Positions 25,965 to 35,172 of a stretch of 64,000 bases of DNA are shown here, piece after piece. The notes below the pieces were generated by a model, which saw only the letters and a program-made list of their open reading frames with translations, was not told the origin of the DNA and did not search any database. The translations under genes were made by a program, and so were the position numbers. Source of the DNA: Chitinimonas arctica (GTDB taxonomy: Bacteria > Pseudomonadota > Gammaproteobacteria > Burkholderiales > Chitinimonadaceae); assembly GCF_007431345.1 (NCBI RefSeq), contig NZ_CP041730.1, forward strand, positions 2,604,001-2,668,000, in the 5' to 3' direction. The number at the start of each line of letters is the position of its first letter. The stretch's first letter is position 1.

Positions 25965-26342
25965 ATGGAAAGTGGAAAGCAAAAGCGCGCAGCCATCATG
26001 GCGCGCCGCAGGGAAAAACGCAGCAAGGCGAAAATCGATGCACTGCTGCCGGCCAGCGCGGTACCTCGGCCGGTCGGAAGCGTGAGCATCAATAAATCGG
26101 CGCTCGTACCGAACAATGGCTATGACGTGCCGACCTTCGTTCAGTACGGCTATTACATGGATCTGGCATTCACTTGCCGCGATTGCGGTGCCCGCCACGT
26201 CTGGAAAGCGGAGCAGCAACAATGGTGGTATGAGATGGCCAAGGGGGCAGTGTATTCCACCGCTGTCCGCTGCTTTACCTGCCGACGCGAGCGTAGTCTG
26301 GCGCACGGTGGCACACCAAAGCGTATCCGGGTAGCGGCCTGA
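25965..26342 (+). CDS. Zinc-ribbon domain protein
   Basis: A 125-residue basic protein. The N-terminal 30 residues are Lys/Arg-rich (KQKRAAIMARRREKRSKAK) and could contact nucleic acid. The C-terminal half has two Cys pairs, FTCRDCGARHVW and VRCFTCRRER, forming a probable zinc ribbon of the treble-clef-like zinc-ribbon kind seen in small proteobacterial proteins. The function is unknown. The start at 25965 has AAGGAG about nine bases upstream; an upstream in-frame ATG at 25899 lacks this. It converges on the large solenoid gene across a hairpin. Confidence 0.75.
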   Translation: MESGKQKRAAIMARRREKRSKAKIDALLPASAVPRPVGSVSINKSALVPNNGYDVPTFVQYGYYMDLAFTCRDCGARHVWKAEQQQWWYEMAKGAVYSTAVRCFTCRRERSLAHGGTPKRIRVAA

Positions 26343-26356
26343 TTGTGTGCCGGGAG

Positions 26357-26374
26357 GACCGGGAGAGCCCGGTC
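26357..26374. terminator. Hairpin between convergent genes (candidate terminator)
   Basis: GACCGGG and CCCGGTC form a perfect seven-base stem around a four-base loop (AGAG), 14 bases after the zinc-ribbon stop and 31 bases before the stop of the convergent gene. No T-tract follows on either strand. Confidence 0.4.
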
Positions 26375-26405
26375 GGCGCTTCTGCCTCGATGAATTCCAT
26401 CGGGG

Positions 26406-29400
26406 CTATTCGCTTTTCCGGCTCGCTTCGGCAAGCATGGCCGCACGCTGGGCGCATTCGCGTGCCGCCGAAAGTTGTCCCAACTGCTGCAGCACCTCGG
26501 CTTTGGTGTCCCACGCTTCCGCGCTGGTATCGTCCACGCCCAAGGCCTCCTCAACCAGGGTAAGCGCCTGCTCAAGTCGGCCGAGCTGGAAAAGTGCCCA
26601 AGCCATACTGTTCAAGGTTTCCGCTGATCGTTCATGCGCCAGCAGTTTTTCCTGGCAGGAAATCGCTTCTTCATAGCGTGCCAGCTCCATCAGGCAATAG
26701 CTCAGGCCATCCAGATAGGCTGCGTTGTCGGGTTCAAGCACGAGCGCGGCTTGAAAATCGGCGATGCCGGCCTCGGCTTGGTCGTTGAAGTAAAACGCCC
26801 AGCCACGTGCCGCCACCGCCACCGGCCAGTCTTCATCCAGCGAGATGGCTTCGGTAAGATCCGCCAAGCCGGCTTCGTGGTTCCCTGCGTCGAGATACAG
26901 ATCGCCACGCCAGTTCAGGATTTCCTCACGCGTGTAGGTCCATTTGTCCTCGTCCTGGCCTCTCTCGGCCATCAGTGCCAATGCCAGGCTGAATGCGGCA
27001 ATACCTGCTTCAGGCGATTCCGTTCGCCGATAGAGCAAGCCCAGCGCCACCCGGTAATCGACCTTGTCCGGCTGCGCCTCGACCAGGCGAGCCAGCGCTT
27101 CGCCTGTCAGCGAGCCGAACTCGCAATCGAACGGGTAAGCCGACAAGGCCTGGTAAACGATGGCCGGATCGACCTTGTCTTCCTCATTCAGCTTCACCTG
27201 CAGGCGCGCCAGGGTGATCAGCAAATCCGCCGGATGAACGCCGGGCTCATCGGGATCCAGCGGATAGCCGAGCGCGTCGGCTATTCGTTCCTGCGCGGCG
27301 CGGAGCGCATCGGCGTCGTCACCGTTGTGGCGCAAGGTATCGAGGGCGAGGAAATTTTGTGCATAGCGTATCGCTTCCATTTCCATTTTGCCCAAGGGCG
27401 TGAACTGCATGATGGCGTAGCGCGCGATGCCGTCCAGACAGGTATTCGCCATGGCGATGCCTTTCTCGCGCAGCTGCGCTTTGCGCTCCTCTTCGATGTC
27501 GTCCTGGTGATAAACCAGTTCCTTACACAGATGCATGACCATGTAACGGCTGAACAATTGCCGGTATGCCTGATCGGCATGCCCTTCCAGTTCGAGCAGT
27601 GCTTCTTCGAAGCAAGCGAGCGCCGCTTCGAAATCGCCTTGCACTTGCTGTTCGTTGCCTTGTGCGATCAAGGATTCGACATCGTCGGTTTCAACGATAT
27701 CGAGTGCGGGTACCGCCATGGTCAGCCAGTCGATGCCATCGAAAGCACCGGCCGCGGCAGGGGCCAGCTCGTCATCGGCAATCCCGTGCCAGCGCCAGGC
27801 AGCGGCGGCGGCTTTGTTTCGGTCATGCTCGTCCTGCAGCCCCAGGGCCAGCGCGGCAAAGACCGCAGCGGGAACGGCGGCGTTTCGACATAGCCCCTTC
27901 AACAGCTCGTAATCGGCGTGTTGCTGCAGATAGGCGCCGATCTTGCGGATCGTGACCTCCCACAGGCTGGGGTTGGCTGCCACCTCGCACATTTCGTAGC
28001 GGTAGTCCTTGTTCCGCTTGCGCAGGTAGCGGACCAGATAGGCGTCCAGCAAGTCTGGCGGGTAATGGCGGCTAGGCAAAAGCGCGCGCTGGAGTTGAAA
28101 GCTCGGCTTGGCCAGGAGTTCGCGCACGCAATGTTCGATCTCGGCCGCTGACGGCTCTGCCGCCCAGCGCTGTCGGTATGCCGCCAAGGTCGGCCGTTGC
28201 TCATCCTCATCGAGTAACTTGCAGGGCAGTTTGTTCAGTAGCAGAACGAAGCGGGTATTCGGATGCGTTTCCCCGCAGTAGCCCGGAAACCGGCGGTACA
28301 GTACGTCAAGCGCGTCGGCAGGCAGTGCCGGGTTGTCCAGAAGTGTCGATACCAAGTCGGAATCGGCATCCTTGGCCATGCGCAGCAAGGTGGCGCCGGG
28401 TGTCAGGGGGTGTTCGGCAACCGTGGTACGCACGCTGTCATCGGAATCGTCGGCCAGTTTTGCCAGCAAATCGCTGCGGCGGCTACGGCAGGCAAACATC
28501 GTGCGCACCAGGCTCTCGCTATCGACCGCGAAGGCATCCGCATGGGTATCGTAGAAACCCGGCGCCAGCCAACCTACCGCTGCATTGCGCCGCACCGAGG
28601 GTTCGGGATCGCGGATCAATTGCATAAGCGCTTGTTGGCGCACGAGGATTGCATCGCCGAATGGCGCCTCGCCACTGGCCGCCGCATTGGCCAGGTAGTT
28701 GCGTATTGCGGTATCGGGGCTATCGAGCAACGGCCTCCAAACCGCCTCGCCGACGTGCTGACGCTTCAGGATACGGCGACGAACCAGGGTATCCGGGTCC
28801 TGTAAAAGTGCAGCAACCAGTTCGGGCGATAACGCCGGCACCGTCGCGACCGCCTGGCGGACCGAGACGTCGCCATCGCTTGCGAGGGCCGGCAGCCATT
28901 CCGCACCCGCATCGCGATGCGCATAGACGACGGCAGCCCGGACCTTGGCCGACCCATCGCCCGCCAGGGAGGCCAACAGTTGATCCGGCAGTTCACCGCG
29001 CCCGGCCAGTGCGGTACGTACCCACTCGTCCTGGTCGTTTGCCAGCGTCTGGATGCCGTGTTCACTCAGCCAGGGCGCTGCCGCCACCGCCTGGCGCACC
29101 CGGGAGTCGGGGTGGGCAAGCAGCTTGCTTTCAAGCCCGGACGGTAGCGTCCCGCGAGCCGCGACGTCGAGCGGGAAATCGGCCGCCCATCGTGCCAGTT
29201 CCTCGGCGGTGACATCCGGATGCATCACCCGGCGACGTTGCTGCGCACCATCCCTGGCAGGTAACACTTCCGGCTGGCAGAACGGCGAGCGGCCCGCGTT
29301 TTCCGCCGCATAAACATGGTCAATGATCGTTTCGGCGTCGCCGTCGTCGATGCCGAGCGCATCTTCCGGGCTCTCTCCCCATGAGTCGCCGCAATAGTCG

Positions 29401-29846
29401 AGGTCGCAGGATTCGATCATGGCTTTGGACGAATCAAGCCGGCATGACTTATCCATATTCATGAACAGGCGGGTGCTGACGATGCCTTCGCAATCGAAGC
29501 ACCAGTCGTTGTAGTACTGCAGGATCACGCCTTGCACCCACAGGTCGCCGCCTATGCACATGGCTGACCAGGAAAGTACATGCTTGGCCCACATCGAACC
29601 GGCAACGATCAAGATTCCGCCACCCGATCCATCCTGGTAGACGCCATCGACAATCAGATTGCCGGTGACCAGCAGATTCACTTCGTCGTTGAACACGTCC
29701 GATGCGATCCGCAAATCGCCCTCGTGAACGAAAAACCGGTACTCCTCCAGATACTCGCTGGCTTGACCGCCAAGGCGTTGGCGGAATTCCGTCTCGCGTT
29801 CAGGACCCAGGCTCTTCAGTTGGACGACGAGTTCGCTTAGACGCAT
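26406..29846 (-). CDS. Giant repeat protein: polymer-like N-domain, HEAT/LRV repeats and TPRs
   Basis: A 1146-residue protein with no signal peptide. Residues about 25-130 alternate short hydrophobic strands (LLVTGNLIVDGVY, ILIVAGSMWAKHV, CIGGDLWVQGVIL) like a right-handed solenoid of the bactofilin/polymer-forming kind. Residues about 200-560 are repeats of roughly 24-30 residues of the form 'LLxxPDxxVRxAVA', typical of leucine-rich-variant/HEAT proteins. From about 700 to the end come tetratricopeptide repeats such as AYLDGLSYCLMELARYEEAI. All three parts are scaffolds and no catalytic motif is visible. The start at 29846 has GGAG six bases upstream. It has no obvious operon partner. Confidence 0.75.
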   Translation of the reverse strand: MRLSELVVQLKSLGPERETEFRQRLGGQASEYLEEYRFFVHEGDLRIASDVFNDEVNLLVTGNLIVDGVYQDGSGGGILIVAGSMWAKHVLSWSAMCIGGDLWVQGVILQYYNDWCFDCEGIVSTRLFMNMDKSCRLDSSKAMIESCDLDYCGDSWGESPEDALGIDDGDAETIIDHVYAAENAGRSPFCQPEVLPARDGAQQRRRVMHPDVTAEELARWAADFPLDVAARGTLPSGLESKLLAHPDSRVRQAVAAAPWLSEHGIQTLANDQDEWVRTALAGRGELPDQLLASLAGDGSAKVRAAVVYAHRDAGAEWLPALASDGDVSVRQAVATVPALSPELVAALLQDPDTLVRRRILKRQHVGEAVWRPLLDSPDTAIRNYLANAAASGEAPFGDAILVRQQALMQLIRDPEPSVRRNAAVGWLAPGFYDTHADAFAVDSESLVRTMFACRSRRSDLLAKLADDSDDSVRTTVAEHPLTPGATLLRMAKDADSDLVSTLLDNPALPADALDVLYRRFPGYCGETHPNTRFVLLLNKLPCKLLDEDEQRPTLAAYRQRWAAEPSAAEIEHCVRELLAKPSFQLQRALLPSRHYPPDLLDAYLVRYLRKRNKDYRYEMCEVAANPSLWEVTIRKIGAYLQQHADYELLKGLCRNAAVPAAVFAALALGLQDEHDRNKAAAAAWRWHGIADDELAPAAAGAFDGIDWLTMAVPALDIVETDDVESLIAQGNEQQVQGDFEAALACFEEALLELEGHADQAYRQLFSRYMVMHLCKELVYHQDDIEEERKAQLREKGIAMANTCLDGIARYAIMQFTPLGKMEMEAIRYAQNFLALDTLRHNGDDADALRAAQERIADALGYPLDPDEPGVHPADLLITLARLQVKLNEEDKVDPAIVYQALSAYPFDCEFGSLTGEALARLVEAQPDKVDYRVALGLLYRRTESPEAGIAAFSLALALMAERGQDEDKWTYTREEILNWRGDLYLDAGNHEAGLADLTEAISLDEDWPVAVAARGWAFYFNDQAEAGIADFQAALVLEPDNAAYLDGLSYCLMELARYEEAISCQEKLLAHERSAETLNSMAWALFQLGRLEQALTLVEEALGVDDTSAEAWDTKAEVLQQLGQLSAARECAQRAAMLAEASRKSE

Positions 29847-30064
29847 AGCCTGCTCCATGGGACTGACATGACCGGATAATCCGAAGCGGCCCAGTATAGT
29901 TGAACGATTCCGCCGGATCGTGTGGCTAAATACCTGGCAATTTATGCAATGATGCGGTGAACGCCCCGTGGCCGCCGGTCGCACCCACGAACCGATGCCG
30001 CGAGATTGGCTAGACTGGAGTCAGGCGCTATTCCGACCGGTGTTGCGCCCAGATTGGAGCGATC

Positions 30065-30802
30065 ATGAGGACGCTGTTGGCACTTGCCCTTGCGATACTT
30101 GCCGGGCTCCCGCTCAGCCTGCGGGCAGACAAACTTTCCTTTGTCACCACCGAGTTTCCCCCTTACATCATCAAGCAGGGCAATGAGCTGAGCGGACTGC
30201 AGGTGGATATCGTGCGCGAGCTGTGCCGCCGCCTGGGGCATGAGCCCGACATCAGGGTGGTGCCCTGGAACCGGGCACTGGGCTTGGTCAAAGGCGGCCA
30301 GGTGGACGGCATCTTCATGCCGGTCTACACCAAGGAACGTGCCGAATTTCTATACTTCACGGCCGAAACCTCGGGCAGGGAACGTATCTCGGTCATGCAG
30401 CGCCAGGGCGGCGATATTCGCGCCACGACCCTTGAAGATCTATACGGCGAGCTGATCGGCACGGTGTTGAGCTATAGCTACGGCAGGACATTCGACGGCC
30501 AGCCACACCTGCGCAAGGACGTGAGCACGACCAATGAGTTGATGTTGAAAAAGCTGGCGATCGGCCGCTATCGGCTTGTCGTGTCGGATGAAGGCGTGGC
30601 GCGCTACCTGGCCAGGCAAACGGGTGAATTGCGACTGGAAACCGTCTTGGTATTGCAGGACAACCCACAATACATCGGCTTCGCCAAGACACTGGGCAAA
30701 AGGGGCGAAGCGTTGGCGGAGCAATTTTCCGAAGCACTGCGCCAGCTGAAGCGGGACGGCGTGCTCAAGGATACCGAGGACAGGTATTTGGCAGGGCTTT
30801 AA
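30065..30802 (+). CDS. Periplasmic solute-binding protein, family 3 type
   Basis: A 245-residue protein with a signal peptide (LLALALAILAGLPLSLRA, cleaved about residue 21). The mature protein has the family-3 start (FVTTEFPPYIIKQGNELSG), LQVDIVRELCRRLG and a NRALGLVKGGQVDGIFMP segment, typical of polar amino-acid-binding proteins or of solo binding proteins that signal. No permease, ATPase or kinase gene is adjacent. A TTGGAG sequence precedes the start. It is the second orphan protein of this type in the window (the other is at 3403). Confidence 0.85.
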   Translation: MRTLLALALAILAGLPLSLRADKLSFVTTEFPPYIIKQGNELSGLQVDIVRELCRRLGHEPDIRVVPWNRALGLVKGGQVDGIFMPVYTKERAEFLYFTAETSGRERISVMQRQGGDIRATTLEDLYGELIGTVLSYSYGRTFDGQPHLRKDVSTTNELMLKKLAIGRYRLVVSDEGVARYLARQTGELRLETVLVLQDNPQYIGFAKTLGKRGEALAEQFSEALRQLKRDGVLKDTEDRYLAGL

Positions 30803-30822
30803 TGAGGCCACCAAGCCCTGCC
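30790..30822. terminator. Hairpin overlapping the stop codon between convergent genes
   Basis: A perfect ten-base stem (GGCAGGGCTT with AAGCCCTGCC) encloses a 13-base loop that contains the TAA stop of the solute-binding protein gene. It lies in the gap to the convergent DUF1801 gene. No T-run follows, so termination would rely on the stem or on Rho. Confidence 0.4.
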
Positions 30823-30828
30823 GGAGGA

Positions 30829-31224
30829 CTAGCGGCGAGCCGTGGTCTTGTTCAAGGCGACGGCAGCGCGGATGAGCGCCTTCAACGCTTCCTCGTCCAG
30901 ATTTTCACCCTCACGGATGTCGATGGCGCGCCGGGTGTTGCCGTCGAGGCTGGAATTGAAGAGCTTGGACGGGTCCGGCAGGGAAGCGCCCTTGGCGAAC
31001 GTCATCTTCACGACCTGCTTGTAGGTCTCGCCGGTGCAGATTATCCCGTTCCGCGACCAGACCGGCGTCCCCCGCCACTTCCATTCCTCGATGGCTTCGG
31101 GTTCGGCTTCCTTGATCAGGGCGCGCAGCCTGGCGAGCATATCGCCCCGCCAATCGCCCAGCGCTTCGATTCTTGCGTCTATCAGCTCGGATGCGGATTC
31201 CGCGCTTTCGGTCAGCGTGTTCAT
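30829..31224 (-). CDS. DUF1801 family protein
   Basis: A 131-residue protein. The core reads LRALIKEAEPEAIEEWKW, then TPVWSRNGIICTGETYKQ and KMTFAKGASLPDPSKLFNS, which is the DUF1801 pattern of the YdhG/YdeI-like superfamily related to the CyaY/YjbR fold. No biochemical role is firmly established; a metal-handling role has been suggested for relatives. I placed the start at the ATG at 31224, where the family homology begins. It converges on the solute-binding protein gene. Confidence 0.85.
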   Translation of the reverse strand: MNTLTESAESASELIDARIEALGDWRGDMLARLRALIKEAEPEAIEEWKWRGTPVWSRNGIICTGETYKQVVKMTFAKGASLPDPSKLFNSSLDGNTRRAIDIREGENLDEEALKALIRAAVALNKTTARR

Positions 31225-31506
31225 TTTATCGGCCTTTCGATGGAATTCCCCCGTAGCCAACATAGTGCCGATGCGTAAGTAGGTCAACGTATTGCGCGCA
31301 GGTATGCCGTCGCGGACTGCCTTGCATTCTCAAAGAGCATGCATGCGTCTCACGCATGCCTTGCCGTCGAATTAGTCGTTTGAAGAAACATCCCGCCTTG
31401 GCCAGAATCACTCCGTCGACAAAGCAACACGAAAACAAACTAAACAAATCCACTCTCCCGCTTGGAAGTGGCCGTCTCTGGATGACGCAACAGAAAGGTT
31501 AACAAA

Positions 31507-32046
31507 ATGAAAAAAGCACTCGTCGTTATCGATATCCAACGTGAATACGTCACCCCAGGCCGCAGCTTCCATATCCATGGCATTGGCCCCTCGCTGGAAA
31601 ACGCCTTCAGCATGTTGCAATTCGCCCGTAGCAGCGGTTGGCCTATCGTCCACGTTCAGCACATCCAGGATGGCGACCTGTTTGGTCGTGACTCGGCCGG
31701 CGCGGACTTTATCGATGGCTTCGTCCCGAAAAACTCGGAGACCCTGGCGGTAAAAGGCAATTACTCCTCGTTTTCCTCTCCGGAGTTCGAGCGCTTTGCA
31801 AATGAGCACAAAGACTGTGAACTGGTCGTGATCGGCTACGGCACCACCATGTGCTGCCTGAGCACGATTGTTGACGGCTACCACCGTGGCTATCGCTTCG
31901 CCCTTGTGGAAGATGCCTGTGCAGCCAAGGCGACGCCCAGCCATACCGAAGCCTCCATGCATTCCCACGCCGTTGCGATTCTCCAGCCATTTGCCAGGCT
32001 TACCCAAACCGAGGCGGAGATGGCCACAGCGCCGGCGCTAGCCTGA
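31507..32046 (+). CDS. Cysteine hydrolase, isochorismatase-like
   Basis: A 179-residue enzyme of the isochorismatase superfamily. The catalytic triad is visible as Asp9 in VVIDIQ, Lys83 in AVKGNYSSF and Cys116 or Cys117 in GTTMCCLSTI, where nicotinamidases and isochorismatases carry their nucleophile. Members hydrolyse amides or vinyl ethers such as nicotinamide, N-carbamoyl compounds or isochorismate; the substrate is not predictable here. An AAAGG ribosome-binding site lies nine bases upstream. It converges on the GcvA-like LysR gene at 32100. Confidence 0.88.
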   Translation: MKKALVVIDIQREYVTPGRSFHIHGIGPSLENAFSMLQFARSSGWPIVHVQHIQDGDLFGRDSAGADFIDGFVPKNSETLAVKGNYSSFSSPEFERFANEHKDCELVVIGYGTTMCCLSTIVDGYHRGYRFALVEDACAAKATPSHTEASMHSHAVAILQPFARLTQTEAEMATAPALA

Positions 32047-32099
32047 GCTATCGGGAACCAAACCGCGGCGCTACCGCGAGGTAATGGCGAGGTGCTGCG

Positions 32100-33026
32100 T
32101 CAGTCCGCTTGTCGCGTGGCGTCGTTCGCAATAATGGCGTCACTGATCCAGCTGACAAAAGCATCGACAGCTGGATCGCGACGATTGCCCAGGCACAGAA
32201 AAAAGGCACGCGGGCTACTCAGCTGTTCTCGCAAGGGCGCGACCAGGACCCCTTCTTCCAGCAAGGGGTCCACCAGGGGCGAACTGCCCAGCGCCACGCC
32301 GTGGCCAAATATGGCTCCCTGTATCATTTGGTCGTAATGGCTGAAGCGCAGATCCACTTGTCCCGCCACGTGCGCTGCGCCGGCACCTTCCAGCCAGGTG
32401 GACCATTGCAACCAGGGCCACAGGTTTTGCGGGTCGCTCAGATGCAGTAAAGTATGGTTGGCCAGATCGGCGACGCTGTTCATCTCGCGGCCATTGCGGC
32501 GTAATAAGGCGGGACTGCATACCGGGAATAAACGCTCATCGCACAGATGGATAGTCGATTCGGTTGGGGCAAGTTCCTTGGATGTATAACGAATCGCCAG
32601 ATCGATCACGCCTTGCGACAGGTCGACCAAGCGATTGTCCGCCTCGATATGCAAGTTGATTTCAGGATATCTGGCACGAAACCGTTCCAGACGCGGCACC
32701 AGCCAGAGTGAAGCGAACGAGGTGGTCGAGGATACTTTGAGACCCCGGCGGCTCTCGTCGCGGCGGAGGGCGTCCACCGTGGTGGAGAGGCGATCCAGCG
32801 TTTCGCAAACAGCTTCGTACAATACCCGGCCCTGGTCTGTCAGCTCCAGCGCACGATGTCGCCGCTCGAACAGTACAATATTCAAATGCTCTTCCAGTTT
32901 TTTGACCTGCCGGCTGACAGCGGATTGCGTAAGAAAAACCTCTTCCCCCGCCTTCGAGAAACTCAGCTGCCGTGCAGCCGCTTCAAACCCAATCAATAAA
33001 TCCAACGGTGGTAGGCGTCGCGCCAT
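32100..33026 (-). CDS. LysR family transcriptional regulator, GcvA-like
   Basis: A regulator of about 308 residues whose N-terminus (RRLPPLDLLIGFEAAARQLSF) is characteristic of the GcvA/AmpR subgroup. The DNA-binding segment continues with EEVFLTQSAVSRQVKKLEEH. The effector domain follows from about residue 90, including FASLWLVPRLERFRARYPE. Starts at 33044 and 33026 are both possible; I prefer 33026 by comparison with the family. The gene is convergent with the isochorismatase-like gene and divergent from an acetyltransferase gene; which of them it controls, if either, is not clear. Confidence 0.88.
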   Translation of the reverse strand: MARRLPPLDLLIGFEAAARQLSFSKAGEEVFLTQSAVSRQVKKLEEHLNIVLFERRHRALELTDQGRVLYEAVCETLDRLSTTVDALRRDESRRGLKVSSTTSFASLWLVPRLERFRARYPEINLHIEADNRLVDLSQGVIDLAIRYTSKELAPTESTIHLCDERLFPVCSPALLRRNGREMNSVADLANHTLLHLSDPQNLWPWLQWSTWLEGAGAAHVAGQVDLRFSHYDQMIQGAIFGHGVALGSSPLVDPLLEEGVLVAPLREQLSSPRAFFLCLGNRRDPAVDAFVSWISDAIIANDATRQAD

Positions 33027-33179
33027 ATTTATTTGTACTTTCATCCAATAATTATTTGTAAAGCGATGGCACTGCCAGACTGGGACCCACCAAAATCGCC
33101 AGCTTGACAACCCTTGGCTCAGCTATTGCGAACAATACCGAATTGAATCGTTGCTGAAAACCCTAGGACTAGGCCCTGT

Positions 33180-34007
33180 ATGACATCCGAAGCGATTCAC
33201 CATCCGGCAAGCACGCCCGCCGTCGATCTCACACGATCCCTGAGCTACGCCAGCGACCTGATGTTTCATCGCCATGCCGGCGAAGTCGGCGAGCATGACG
33301 GTTTTCTCAGTATCCGTACGCCGGATAATCCCGGTTTTTGGTGGGGAAATTTCCTGCTGTTCGGCCAGCCTCCCGGCGCCGGCGAGCGGATATCCTGGGA
33401 GCGTCTGTTCGAGACGCATATCGATGCCGACCCGGGTGGTCATCGCGTTTTCGGCTGGATAGGCGAGGAGGGCGAGACGGCGGATTTTATCGCGCAGGGA
33501 TACACGCTCTGCGTCTGCACCGCGCTGGCCTCCCAACGGCCGCTCCCCCCGGCAAGGGGCAATGGCCTAATCGAAGTGCGCAGTTACCAATCGGAGGCGG
33601 ACTGGCAGGCAGCGGTCGAGTTGCAGGTGCAATGCCGTGATGCCGGCATGGCGGAAGACGCCTATCGACCATTCAAGCAGGCGCAATTCGCCTTTTATCG
33701 ACGGCTGGAAGAAAAGGCGCTGGGCCGCCGCTACGGTGCCTTTGTCGAGGGTAAGCTGGTCGCCGATCTGGGCATCTACCCATTTGGCACGGCCGGACGA
33801 TATAACAATGTGTGCACCCATCCGGACCATCGCCGGCAGGGGATTGCCGCGCAGCTGATTTTCGAAGCAGGTTGGCGCGCCATGTCGGCAATGACCTTGC
33901 AAACATTGGTCATCGTGACGGACGAGGACAGCACGCAAAGGCTCTATAAAAGCGTCGGTTTTATCCCGCATGATGTTTCGTATGGTTTGCAACGGCAGCC
34001 ACGGTAA
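33180..34007 (+). CDS. GNAT family N-acetyltransferase
   Basis: A 275-residue protein. The C-terminal half is a GNAT domain with the acetyl-CoA pyrophosphate loop in HPDHRRQGIAAQLIFEAG and the following strand TLVIVTDEDSTQRLY, KSVGFIP. The N-terminal half (residues 1-about 135) resembles a second, degenerate GNAT module that lacks a clear acetyl-CoA loop, a common two-domain arrangement. The substrate is unknown. It stands alone between the LysR gene and hemC. Confidence 0.85.
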   Translation: MTSEAIHHPASTPAVDLTRSLSYASDLMFHRHAGEVGEHDGFLSIRTPDNPGFWWGNFLLFGQPPGAGERISWERLFETHIDADPGGHRVFGWIGEEGETADFIAQGYTLCVCTALASQRPLPPARGNGLIEVRSYQSEADWQAAVELQVQCRDAGMAEDAYRPFKQAQFAFYRRLEEKALGRRYGAFVEGKLVADLGIYPFGTAGRYNNVCTHPDHRRQGIAAQLIFEAGWRAMSAMTLQTLVIVTDEDSTQRLYKSVGFIPHDVSYGLQRQPR

Positions 34008-34154
34008 GGGCTGGGTGCGCGGGGCGCAGCGTAACCGCAAAGTCAGGGAGGTGCTGAATGCGTTCAGGCGAAAAAGCATATATCCTGCCTCACTTTTTTG
34101 GCTGATCCGGCGCTCGGCGATCGTTCGCGCCATCAGATGATTTTGGGGACTTCC

Positions 34155-35081
34155 ATGAATATCAGGATTGGCACACGTCGCAGCGATCTCGCAAGGTTCC
34201 AGGCTAAACAAGTCGGCGAAGCGCTGCAGAAGCTTGCGCCAGACGCGAAGATCACCTTCACGTTCGTCAGTTCCGCAGGTGATCGCGATCGCCGTAGCAC
34301 CTTGGGCGGCCTCAATAGCGTGGGTGTGTTCACCAAGGAGAGTGAACTGACGCTATGCAATAACGAGGCTGATCTGATCGTTCACTCGCTCAAGGATCTG
34401 CCCACCGTATTGATGGAAGGACTGACTTTGGCCGCGGTTCCCCTGCGGCACGATCCCAGGGACGTGCTGTGTGGATTGCCCCTCGAAGCGGTTGGCCCCG
34501 GCACGCGCATTGGTACGGGTTCCATCCGGCGCCGGGCGCAGCTGCTCCATCTCTATCCCGGCATCGATATACAGCCGATTCGCGGTAATGTCCCGCCGCG
34601 CCTGCGCAAAGCCGTCAACCAGGAAGGCATCGACGGCACCATCCTGGCCTTGGCGGGTCTGGAGCGCTTGGGTTTGATGGAACCGCAGTTTGCTATCCTG
34701 CCTACCGATATCTTTCCCTATGCGGTCGGGCAGGGCGCCTTGGGTATCGAAGCCCGCCAGGGTGATACCGGCTTGCTTGAATTGCTGGCACGGCTCGAAG
34801 ATGCCGATACGCGGCAGTGTACCGATGCGGAACGGGCGCTGATGCACCAACTGGAGGCCGGCTGCAGTTTGCCGGTTGGCGTTTGCAGCAGCGTTGTGGA
34901 TGGCAAGCTATTACTGTCGGCGGTGGTCACGCGCGTTGACGGAACCGAGCAGGTCGCCAGCAGCTTGACGGGGCCGGCCGATCAGGCCGAGGAACTGGGA
35001 AAGCAACTGGCCGATGAATTGCTCAGGCTAGGCGCCAAGCCCCTGCTGGAGGAAGCCACGCGCTGGCGTGTCGAAGGCTGA
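34155..35081 (+). CDS. hemC: Porphobilinogen deaminase (hydroxymethylbilane synthase)
   Basis: A 308-residue enzyme that polymerises four porphobilinogen units to hydroxymethylbilane in heme and siroheme synthesis. It starts with RIGTRRSDLARFQ, and carries VHSLKDLPT, GTGSIRRRAQLL, IRGNVPPRLRK and the cofactor-binding GCSLPVG (Cys237, which anchors the dipyrromethane). One residue departs from the usual pattern at the start: GTRRSDLA instead of the more common GTRxSxLA is within family variation. The start at 34155 gives the standard length. hemB follows 91 bases later; the usual neighbour hemD is absent. Confidence 0.95.
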   Translation: MNIRIGTRRSDLARFQAKQVGEALQKLAPDAKITFTFVSSAGDRDRRSTLGGLNSVGVFTKESELTLCNNEADLIVHSLKDLPTVLMEGLTLAAVPLRHDPRDVLCGLPLEAVGPGTRIGTGSIRRRAQLLHLYPGIDIQPIRGNVPPRLRKAVNQEGIDGTILALAGLERLGLMEPQFAILPTDIFPYAVGQGALGIEARQGDTGLLELLARLEDADTRQCTDAERALMHQLEAGCSLPVGVCSSVVDGKLLLSAVVTRVDGTEQVASSLTGPADQAEELGKQLADELLRLGAKPLLEEATRWRVEG

Positions 35082-35172
35082 GAGCCGAGTACGGCTTGAG
35101 CCTGGTTTCCGCGCTTCCCTTGGACGCATTCATACCGAATTTTTTCAATTGGTCTTTTGATCGAGGTTCGCA

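Noticed and set aside
26634..27893. A 419-residue plus-strand frame opposite the large repeat protein
   Set aside because: No recognisable domain and no ribosome-binding site; the minus-strand TPR repeats are convincing.
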